Translations under genes and position numbers: made by a program | Shown here: one piece after another, positions 1-5,248 of the stretch | How positions within the stretch are numbered: the stretch's first letter is position 1 | Layout: every line of letters begins with the position of its first letter | NCBI GenBank assembly: GCA_905215465.1 | Contig: CAJMPT010000070.1 | Span: 1-6,144, forward strand | Source: an uncultured bacterium | GTDB taxonomy: Bacteria; Actinomycetota; Coriobacteriia; Coriobacteriales; Atopobiaceae | Length of the DNA stretch: 6,144 nt | Direction of reading: 5' to 3' | Notes under the pieces: model-generated | What the model was told of the DNA's origin: nothing | Databases searched by the model: none | What the model saw: only the letters and a program-made list of their open reading frames with translations

Positions 1-1100
1 ACATCGTCCAGGACCGCCTGGCCATCGAGGTCCTGCGCGGCTGCGCACGCGGCTGCCGCTTCTGCCAGGCGGGCATGACCTACCGCCCGGTTCGCGAGCG
101 CCCCGAGGACCAGATCGTCGAGGCCACCATCGAGGGCCTGGCCGAGAGCGGCCACAACGAGGTCTCGCTCACCTCGCTCTCCACCACTGACCACTCCCAG
201 TGCGCCCATCTGCTCAACCGTCTCAACGGCAGCCTTGGCGAGCAGGGCATCAGGGTCTCCATCCCCTCCCAGCGCCTCGACTCCTTTGGCATCGAGATGG
301 CAACTGCCGTCGCGGGAGGCAAGCGCGGAGGCCTCACCTTTGCCCCCGAGGCTGGCACTCAGCGCCTGCGCGACGTCATCAACAAGAACGTCACCGAGGA
401 GAACCTCGAGACCGCGGCGAGAAACGCCTTCGAGTTGGGCTGGCGCCGCTGCAAGCTCTACTTCATGATGGGCCTGCCCACCGAGACCGACGATGACATC
501 GTCGCCATCGCCGAAGCGGCCGAGCGCGTGCTCGAGATCGGGCGCGAGGTCGTGGGGCGCGGCCGCAAGAGCGGCGTCTCGGTCTCCATCTCGGTTGCCG
601 TCTTCGTGCCCAAGAGCTATACCGCCTTCCAGTGGGCCGGCCAGCTCGACCCCGAGGAGGTGCGCCGTCGCCAGCAGCTGCTCCTTCACTCCTGCCATGA
701 CCGGGCCATCAGGGTCTCCTACCACGACTCGCGCTCCTCGCTCGTGGAGGGCGCCGTCTCCAAGATGGGCCGCGAGGGCTTTGCCCTGGTGCGGCGCGCC
801 TGGGAGCTCGGCTGTTGCTTCGACGCCTGGACGAGCGAGTTCGACTTCTCCCTCTGGGAGCAGGCGGCGGCCGACTGCGGGCTTGACCTGGCAGACGTTG
901 CCTGCGAGTCCTTCCCGCTCGACGCCACGCTCCCGTGGGACCACACCTCGCCGGGCGTCTCGAAGGGATTCCTCCAGCGGGAGTGGCGCCGTGCCGCCCA
1001 GGGCGTGACCACGCCCGACTGCACGCGCACGTCCTGCGTGGGCTGCGGCGTCTGCCAAACGCTCAAGGTCGGCAACGTCATCCAGGGGGTGCGTGCATGA
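1..1100 (+). CDS. TIGR03960-type B12-binding/radical SAM family protein, C-terminal part (5' end outside window)
   Basis: The reading frame is open from base 3, so the gene begins left of the window; 365 codons precede the TGA at 1098. The first visible residues include the radical SAM cluster motif CxxxCxxC (Cys codons at 42, 54 and 63, within RGCARGCRFCQAG), which binds the 4Fe-4S cluster that cleaves S-adenosylmethionine. Later motifs fit the TIGR03960 family: an EAGTQRLRDVINKNVTEE segment, a KLYFMMGLPTETDDD segment, and a VFVPKSYTAFQW segment followed by RRRQQLLL. The C-terminus carries four more cysteines in a CX4CX2CX2C pattern (codons at 1020, 1035, 1044, 1053), possibly a second Fe-S site. 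Family members usually carry an N-terminal cobalamin-binding-like region, which would lie outside the window. The substrate is unknown to me. The ATG at base 75 is internal, because it lies after the cluster cysteines. The stop overlaps the next gene's start, implying co-translation with the DUF2344 partner. Confidence 0.92.
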   Translation, partial: IVQDRLAIEVLRGCARGCRFCQAGMTYRPVRERPEDQIVEATIEGLAESGHNEVSLTSLSTTDHSQCAHLLNRLNGSLGEQGIRVSIPSQRLDSFGIEMATAVAGGKRGGLTFAPEAGTQRLRDVINKNVTEENLETAARNAFELGWRRCKLYFMMGLPTETDDDIVAIAEAAERVLEIGREVVGRGRKSGVSVSISVAVFVPKSYTAFQWAGQLDPEEVRRRQQLLLHSCHDRAIRVSYHDSRSSLVEGAVSKMGREGFALVRRAWELGCCFDAWTSEFDFSLWEQAAADCGLDLADVACESFPLDATLPWDHTSPGVSKGFLQREWRRAAQGVTTPDCTRTSCVGCGVCQTLKVGNVIQGVRA

Positions 1101-1813
1101 GCGAGACTGACCACGTCCTCACCAAGCGGGAGCTCCCGCGCCTTCGCTTCCAGTACGGCAAGGACGAGAGGCTCGCGTTTCTCGGCCACCTCGAGGTCAT
1201 CGGCACCATCGACCGCTGTGTGAGAAGGGCGCGCCTGCCCTTCTCCATCGGCAACGGCTTCGCGCGCCGCATGCGCATCCAGTTCTCCCAGGCCCTTCCC
1301 GTGGGTGCCTCCTCGTGCTGCGAGTACTTCGACGTCAAGCTGACCGAGCGCATCGACGCCGAGGAGGCCCTTGCGCTTCTCCGCGCCGCCACGCCGCCCG
1401 CGCTTGCCCCCGTCGCGGCCGCCTACGTGGACGAGCCCCAGGGCGCGCTCGAGGCCTGGCTTACCCGCGCCGCGTGGGAGGCCGAGGTCCTGGGCGCCCC
1501 CGTGGGTGCGGCGGCCCTCTCTGCCGCCATCGAGGGGCTGCGCCAAGAGGGCGACCTCACCTACCTGCGCGGACAGAAGGAGAAGCACATCGACCTCTCC
1601 CGCGCCGTCGTGGGCTTCTCTGCGTCGGACGCCAGGGAGGGCATCTCGCTCTCGCTCGACACGCGCTCCTCAAACGAGGGGGCCCTGCGACCCCTGGTCC
1701 TTGTCGACGCGGCCCTTGCCCGCATTGGGGAGGGGCCCTGCGACTCCGTCCGCGTCCGTAGGGTCGGCCAGTGGCATGAGGACGAAAGTGGTTGTCTTGT
1801 GAAACCGCTTTAG
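1097..1813 (+). CDS. DUF2344 / TIGR03936 radical SAM-linked protein
   Basis: This is a 238-residue protein of the DUF2344 (TIGR03936) family, whose members sit beside or are fused to TIGR03960 radical SAM proteins; its biochemical role is not established. The family pattern is clear: an N-terminal strand (LRFQYGKDERLAFLGHLE, about residues 15-32), an arginine-rich helix and 'RRARLPFSIGNGF', then 'QFSQALPVG' and a 'EYFDVKLTE' strand. The family often reads GFNPHPK-like after the glycine-phenylalanine; here it reads GFARRMR, a local divergence. I chose the ATG at 1097 because it forms an ATGA overlap with the upstream stop, has AGGGGG at 1084-1089 seven bases upstream, and puts the conserved region near the N-terminus. 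Longer in-frame starts would run inside the radical SAM gene. The close overlap suggests a 1:1 partner, probably for substrate handling, but that is inference. The last nine codons are more AT-rich than the rest and lie within a hairpin. Confidence 0.88.
   Translation: MSETDHVLTKRELPRLRFQYGKDERLAFLGHLEVIGTIDRCVRRARLPFSIGNGFARRMRIQFSQALPVGASSCCEYFDVKLTERIDAEEALALLRAATPPALAPVAAAYVDEPQGALEAWLTRAAWEAEVLGAPVGAAALSAAIEGLRQEGDLTYLRGQKEKHIDLSRAVVGFSASDAREGISLSLDTRSSNEGALRPLVLVDAALARIGEGPCDSVRVRRVGQWHEDESGCLVKPL
1785..1811 (+). other. 9-bp hairpin spanning the end of the DUF2344 gene
   Basis: The arm AAAGTGGTT (1785-1793) pairs with AACCGCTTT (1803-1811) across a 9-base loop, with one G-T wobble at 1789/1807. 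The 3' arm reaches the first base of the TAG stop. No run of T follows (next bases AGGCCATTTGG), so it is not a canonical intrinsic terminator. It could slow RNA decay, assist factor-dependent termination, or be chance. The pairing is seen directly; any function is unproven. Confidence 0.4.
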
Positions 1814-1818
1814 GCCAT

Positions 1819-1847
1819 TTGGCGCAGGCTGCGAACACCTCTATTCT
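1819..1847 (+). promoter_or_regulatory. Possible upstream promoter for rplU-rpmA (weak)
   Basis: TTGGCG (1819-1824) is separated by exactly 17 bases from TATTCT (1842-1847). Each hexamer matches the sigma70 consensus at 4 of 6 positions. It lies just after the DUF2344 stop in a relatively AT-rich patch. If used, transcription would start near 1854 and give a leader of about 150 bases ahead of rplU that includes the folded region at 1865-1925. The match is modest and could be chance. Confidence 0.3.
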
Positions 1848-1930
1848 TTACAAGGTTGTTGTGACGCGCGCCCCTGCGCGGTGACTGTTCAGTTTCCCTT
1901 ACGGAATCCGCAGGTCAGGGTGAAAGTGCG

Positions 1931-1959
1931 TTGACGCGTCTCGGCACCGTCTGTATTAT
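1931..1959 (+). promoter_or_regulatory. Sigma70-type promoter for rplU-rpmA
   Basis: TTGACG (-35, 1931-1936; 5 of 6 consensus) lies 17 bases before TATTAT (-10, 1954-1959; 5 of 6). The -10 stands out in an otherwise GC-rich region. The predicted start of transcription is around 1965-1968, giving a leader of about 35 bases. Within that leader, GAAGGG (1988-1993) lies 8 bases before the rplU ATG and serves as the ribosome binding site. The -35 overlaps an 8-base palindrome, GACGCGTC (1933-1940), which might be chance or a protein-binding site. Position, spacing and match make this the most credible promoter in the window. Confidence 0.8.
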
Positions 1960-2001
1960 TAGGAACTGTTGCACTCACGCCAGCAATGAAGGGTTTCACA
2001 C

Positions 2002-2307
2002 ATGTACGCAATCATCGCAACTGGTGGCAAGCAGTATAAGGTTGCCAAGGGCGACGTCCTCGACGTCGAGAAGCTCGACGCGCAGCCTGGCGACAAGGTC
2101 GAGCTCCCCGTCCTTCTGCTGAACGACGGCAAGCAGACCATCGTTGACGCTGCCTCCCTGCAGGACAAGAAGGTCACTGCCGAGGTCGTCGAGCAGTTCA
2201 AGGGCGAGAAGGTCCTCGTCTTCAAGTTCAAGAAGCGCAAGCGCTATCACCGCGCCAACGGTCACCGTCAGAACCTGACGAAGATCCAGATCGTTGAGCT
2301 CCCGTAG
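2002..2307 (+). CDS. rplU: 50S ribosomal protein L21
   Basis: This 101-residue protein matches bL21 along its length, close to the usual size of about 100-105. It opens with MYAIIATGGKQYKVAKGD, the hallmark start of L21, and ends with the basic KFKKRKRYHRANGHRQ segment (about residues 74-89) that contacts 23S rRNA, followed by the TKIQIVEL strand. L21 is a structural protein of the large ribosomal subunit. The ATG at 2002 is preceded by GAAGGG at 1988-1993. The gene is the first of a two-gene unit with rpmA, driven by the promoter at 1931-1959. In many actinobacteria and clostridia an RNase E/G gene precedes rplU; here the DUF2344 gene takes that place. Confidence 0.98.
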   Translation: MYAIIATGGKQYKVAKGDVLDVEKLDAQPGDKVELPVLLLNDGKQTIVDAASLQDKKVTAEVVEQFKGEKVLVFKFKKRKRYHRANGHRQNLTKIQIVELP

Positions 2308-2341
2308 TTTCACTTCAGAGTAGAAGAAGGCAGGTCCCACA

Positions 2342-2590
2342 ATGGCTCACAAGAAAGGCCTTGGCTCGTCTCGTAACGGCCGCGATTCCCACGCTCAGCG
2401 TTTGGGTACCAAGCGTTACGGTGGTCAGCTCGTGAAGGCTGGCGAGATTCTCGTCCGTCAGCGCGGCACCCACATCCACCCGGGTGAGAACGTCGGCATC
2501 GGCAAGGACGACACCCTGTTCGCCCTCAAGGCCGGCACCGTCGAGTTCACCAAGGGCCAGAAGCACCTGGTGCACGTCCGCGAGGCCTAG
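2342..2590 (+). CDS. rpmA: 50S ribosomal protein L27
   Basis: This 82-residue protein is bL27, slightly shorter than the usual 85 or so. It starts MAHKKGLGSSRNGRDSHAQR and continues with the conserved GGQLVKAGEILVRQRGTHIHPG block (about residues 27-48) and DDTLFALKAGTVEF. The basic N-terminal tail of L27 reaches toward the peptidyl-transferase centre. The tail here begins directly with MAHKKG and lacks the Firmicutes-type extension that the Prp protease removes; no prp gene lies between rplU and rpmA. The ATG follows rplU by 34 bases, with AGAAGG at 2325-2330 as the likely ribosome binding site. Arginine is often encoded by CGT in this gene, typical of highly expressed genes. A terminator follows closely. 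Confidence 0.98.
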   Translation: MAHKKGLGSSRNGRDSHAQRLGTKRYGGQLVKAGEILVRQRGTHIHPGENVGIGKDDTLFALKAGTVEFTKGQKHLVHVREA

Positions 2591-2616
2591 TTGCCAAGCT
2601 TCATAGCTTAATCTTG

Positions 2617-2641
2617 GGACCCCGCTCGCGGGGTCCTTTTT
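2617..2641 (+). terminator. Intrinsic terminator after rpmA
   Basis: A perfect 8-bp stem, GGACCCCG (2617-2624) with CGGGGTCC (2629-2636), closes a CTCG tetraloop and is followed at once by five Ts (2637-2641). This is a textbook rho-independent terminator 26 bases after the rpmA stop, ending the ribosomal-protein unit. A smaller hairpin, AAGCT-TCAT-AGCTT (2596-2609), lies just before it. No convincing promoter was found between the terminator and obg, so some readthrough may feed the downstream genes. Confidence 0.93.
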
Positions 2642-2690
2642 GTATCTGACGCAGGCGGCGGGCGCCTCTCGCCCTTCGCCCAAGCCCCAC

Positions 2691-2698
2691 AGAGGGAG
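2691..2698 (+). promoter_or_regulatory. Ribosome binding site that fixes the GTG start of obg
   Basis: AGAGGGAG ends 7 bases before the GTG at 2706, a normal Shine-Dalgarno spacing. It supports that GTG over the in-frame TTG at 2640, which lies inside the T-run of the terminator and would add 22 residues unlike the Obg N-terminus. Confidence 0.8.
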
Positions 2699-2705
2699 AC
2701 CACCC

Positions 2706-4109
2706 GTGGAGAACACGTTCACTGACCTTTCCCACATCAACGTCAAGGGCGGCGACGGCGGTGCCGGCTGCATGTCCTTCAGGCGCGAGGCCTTCGTTCC
2801 CAAGGGCGGTCCCGACGGCGGCGACGGCGGTCACGGCGGAAACGTCATCGTCGAGGCCGACGCGCAGCTCTCGTCCCTCATCGACTACCGCTACAAGCAC
2901 CACTTCCGTGCCGGTCGTGGCACGCACGGCCAGGGCGCCCGCCGTTATGGCCGGGATGGCGAGGACCTTGTGCTCAAGGTGCCCCTGGGCACCGTCGTTC
3001 GCGAGCTGGACCCTGCTACGCAGACGCCCATGTACCAGATCGCCGATCTCACGCAGCCCGGCGAGCGCGTCATCGTGGCCCCGGGCGGCGCCGGCGGCCG
3101 TGGCAACATCCACTTCGTCACCTCCGTGCGCCGCGCCCCGGCGTTTGCCGAGAAGGGCGAGCCCGCTATCGAGCACTGGATTGAGCTCGAGATGAAGCTC
3201 ATGGCCGATGCCGCCCTGGTGGGCATGCCGTCGGTGGGCAAGAGCTCCATCATCGCCCGCATCTCCGCGGCTCGCCCCAAGGTGGCCGACTATCCCTTCA
3301 CCACGCTCGTTCCCTACCTTGGCGTGGCCCGCGCGAGCAGCGGCCAGTCCTTCGTCGCCGCAGACGTCCCCGGCCTCATCGAGGGTGCGAGCGAGGGCAA
3401 GGGCCTGGGCCACCAGTTCCTGCGCCACATCGAGCGCACGGCCCTCATCATGCACGTCGTAGACGTGACGGGCGGCTACGAGGGCAGGGACGTGGTCGAG
3501 GACTACGCCACCATCAACGCCGAGCTCGCGGCCTACGCCTCCGAGCTTGCTATCCGCCCGCAGGTGGTCGTTGCCAACAAGTGCGACCTCCCGGGCTGCG
3601 AGGAGGCCGTGGAGCGCCTGCGCGCCGCCGCCGAGGCCGACGGCCACGAGTTCTTTGCCGTCTCGGCCGCCACGGGCCTGGGCCTCGACGCCCTCGTCAA
3701 CCGCGTCGCCGCCATGGTGGCGGAGCTCCGCCGGGAGGTTGCCCAGGCAGAGCCCGAGCGCGACCTCACCGAGGCCTGGGAGCGCGACCGCCAGCGCCGC
3801 GACAAGCGCATGGTCATCAGACGAGAGGAGCGTCACGTCTGGCGCGTCTCCGGCGCCGCCATCGAGCGCATGGTTGTCCAGACCGACTGGGAGAACGACG
3901 AGGCCGTGGCCTTCCTGCAGCACCGCTTTGACCGCTGCGGCCTCGACCTGCAGCTTGCCAAGGCCGGCGCCGTCAACGGCGACGAGATTCGCATCCTGGG
4001 CTTTGCCTTCACCTACGAGGGCGAGGGTGCCGGCGACGAGTACTCCGAGGTCGACGAGGCCGAGGACGAGCTCTTCGCCGACTCCGACGACGCCCGGGGG
4101 CAGGAGTAG
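2706..4109 (+). CDS. obg: GTPase Obg (CgtA), ribosome assembly and stress GTPase
   Basis: This 467-residue protein is read from a GTG start. The N-terminal glycine-rich Obg fold (about residues 1-160) shows FVPKGGPDGGDGGHGGN and GGAGGRGN repeats. The G domain follows with all its motifs: P-loop GMPSVGKSS (173-181, Lys179/Ser180), switch I YPFTTL (196-201), DVPGLIEGASEGKGLG (from 220), NKCD (291-294) and SAA (320-322). The P-loop has Met where Phe is common (GFPSVGKS). An OCT-type C-terminal domain (about 370-436, with VWRVSG and ENDEAVAFLQHR) follows, typical of Gram-positive Obg. The last ~30 residues form a strongly acidic tail. Obg binds GTP slowly, associates with the 50S subunit, and is linked to assembly and the ppGpp response. 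Its length fits actinobacterial members; E. coli ObgE is near 390. The stop is 2 bases from the proB start, suggesting translational coupling. No clear promoter lies in the 64 bases after the terminator. Confidence 0.97.
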   Translation: MENTFTDLSHINVKGGDGGAGCMSFRREAFVPKGGPDGGDGGHGGNVIVEADAQLSSLIDYRYKHHFRAGRGTHGQGARRYGRDGEDLVLKVPLGTVVRELDPATQTPMYQIADLTQPGERVIVAPGGAGGRGNIHFVTSVRRAPAFAEKGEPAIEHWIELEMKLMADAALVGMPSVGKSSIIARISAARPKVADYPFTTLVPYLGVARASSGQSFVAADVPGLIEGASEGKGLGHQFLRHIERTALIMHVVDVTGGYEGRDVVEDYATINAELAAYASELAIRPQVVVANKCDLPGCEEAVERLRAAAEADGHEFFAVSAATGLGLDALVNRVAAMVAELRREVAQAEPERDLTEAWERDRQRRDKRMVIRREERHVWRVSGAAIERMVVQTDWENDEAVAFLQHRFDRCGLDLQLAKAGAVNGDEIRILGFAFTYEGEGAGDEYSEVDEAEDELFADSDDARGQE

Positions 4110-4111
4110 GC

Positions 4112-5233
4112 GTGGCGGCGGCAGGCACGGGAAGGCTCATCGTCTTCAAGGTCGGCTCGTCCACCCTCGTGGATGACGCGGGTTCCCTCGACCGTGCGTT
4201 CATCCGCTCCCTCTGCGACCAGGTCGTCGCCCTTCGCGAGGCCGGCAACCAGGTGGTCGTGGTCTCCTCGGGCGCCGCGGCGGCAGGTCGTGACGTCCTG
4301 GGCTTCTCCTCGCGCCCGAGCGACATGGCAACCCTTCAGGCCTGCGCGTCCGTGGGCCAGACCGCGCTCACCGAGGCCTACGCCGAGGTCCTGCGCGAGC
4401 GAGGCGTCCTCTGCGGCCAGGTCCTTCTCACCAGGCGAGACGTCGTGGACCGCGACGCCTACCTCAACGCCCGCAACACGCTCACGCGCCTGCTCGAGCT
4501 GGGTGCCGTTCCCGTGGTCAACGAGAACGACACGGTCTCGGTGGCCGAGTTCACCTTTGGCGACAACGACATGCTCGGCGCCATCGTCTCCGCGCTGGTG
4601 GGGGCCAACCTCTACATCATCCTCTCGGACGTGGACGGCCTCTACACGGCCAACCCCTCCGAGGACCCCACGGCAACGCTCATCCCCGAGGTCACGCAGG
4701 TGGACCATGCCGTCTCGTCCATGGCGGGCGGCTCCTCATCCTCCTTCGGGACGGGCGGCATGTCCTCCAAGGTCCGCGCCGCCCGCGCCATGTTGGCCGC
4801 CGGCATCCCCACGGTCATCTGCGAGGGAAGGCGTCCCAACGTGCTTCTGGAGGTCGCCGGAGGCCAGGGTGTGGGCACGCGCTTCCAGCCCTCCGCCGAT
4901 GTTGCGCCCGAGGCCGGCCGCAAGCTCTGGATCGGCCTTGCCGAGGTCGTGCGCGGCACCATCGAGCTCGACGAGGGCGCGGCCGCCGCGGTCCTCGAGC
5001 ACGGCGCCTCCATCCTGCCCGTCGGCGTCTCTCGCGTCGAGGGGTCCTTTGAGGCCGGCGAGGTCGTCAACGTTACCAATTCCACAGGAGAGCTCATCGG
5101 CCGCGGAGTCGTGGGATACTCGTCTGAAGACATGCTGCGCGTCCGCGGACTCAAGCTCGAGGTCATCGCCCGTTTTTTGGGCGAGGCCGCGGCCGTGCCG
5201 GCGGTTCACAGGGACGAGCTTCTCGTCCTGTAG
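4112..5233 (+). CDS. proB: Glutamate 5-kinase with C-terminal PUA domain
   Basis: This 373-residue enzyme phosphorylates glutamate with ATP to gamma-glutamyl 5-phosphate, the first and usually feedback-controlled step of proline synthesis in the cytoplasm. The amino-acid kinase domain (about 1-260) shows VFKVGSST (Lys13), VSSGAAAAGR (52-60 region), VNENDTVS (136-143), GDNDML (150-155), SDVDGLYT (172-179) and GTGGMSSKVRAA (from 213), all diagnostic for ProB. A PUA domain follows (about 280-365), and the protein ends with VHRDELLVL, like the VHRDD end of E. coli ProB (367 residues). The start is GTG at 4112, with AGGAG (4102-4106) lying in the last codons of obg, 5 bases upstream. The 2-base gap from obg points to coupled translation. 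Proline inhibition is expected from the family but cannot be read from the sequence. Confidence 0.97.
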   Translation: MAAAGTGRLIVFKVGSSTLVDDAGSLDRAFIRSLCDQVVALREAGNQVVVVSSGAAAAGRDVLGFSSRPSDMATLQACASVGQTALTEAYAEVLRERGVLCGQVLLTRRDVVDRDAYLNARNTLTRLLELGAVPVVNENDTVSVAEFTFGDNDMLGAIVSALVGANLYIILSDVDGLYTANPSEDPTATLIPEVTQVDHAVSSMAGGSSSSFGTGGMSSKVRAARAMLAAGIPTVICEGRRPNVLLEVAGGQGVGTRFQPSADVAPEAGRKLWIGLAEVVRGTIELDEGAAAAVLEHGASILPVGVSRVEGSFEAGEVVNVTNSTGELIGRGVVGYSSEDMLRVRGLKLEVIARFLGEAAAVPAVHRDELLVL

Positions 5234-5248
5234 AGAGGGGAGAGACCC

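Noticed and set aside
935..1096. Longer DUF2344 protein starting inside the radical SAM gene
   Set aside because: The extra residues are out-of-frame translation of a conserved coding region; the ATG at 1097 has a ribosome binding site and the family's normal N-terminus.
719..1588. A 289-codon minus-strand open frame across the radical SAM/DUF2344 junction
   Set aside because: It runs over two recognisable + strand genes and has no family signature.
1865..1880. CGCGC/GCGCG hairpin as a terminator for the DUF2344 gene
   Set aside because: The stem is only 5 bp and is followed by GTGACTG rather than a T-run.
1884..1893. ACTG-TT-CAGT inverted repeat as an operator
   Set aside because: The arms are only 4 bases, it does not overlap the promoter, and such repeats are frequent by chance.
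1931..2122. A 63-codon + strand open frame over the rplU promoter and start
   Set aside because: It begins at the -35 hexamer, ahead of the predicted transcription start, and overlaps rplU in another frame.
2640..2705. Extended N-terminus for Obg from the TTG at 2640
   Set aside because: The TTG lies in the terminator T-run, has no ribosome binding site, and the added residues do not resemble Obg. The GTG at 2706 has a good Shine-Dalgarno.
2601..3923. A 440-codon open frame on the minus strand opposite obg
   Set aside because: It is the mirror of a GC-rich, strongly biased coding frame. Its product is a low-complexity Gly/Ala/Val/Leu/His-rich sequence with no recognisable domain, while the + strand encodes complete Obg motifs.
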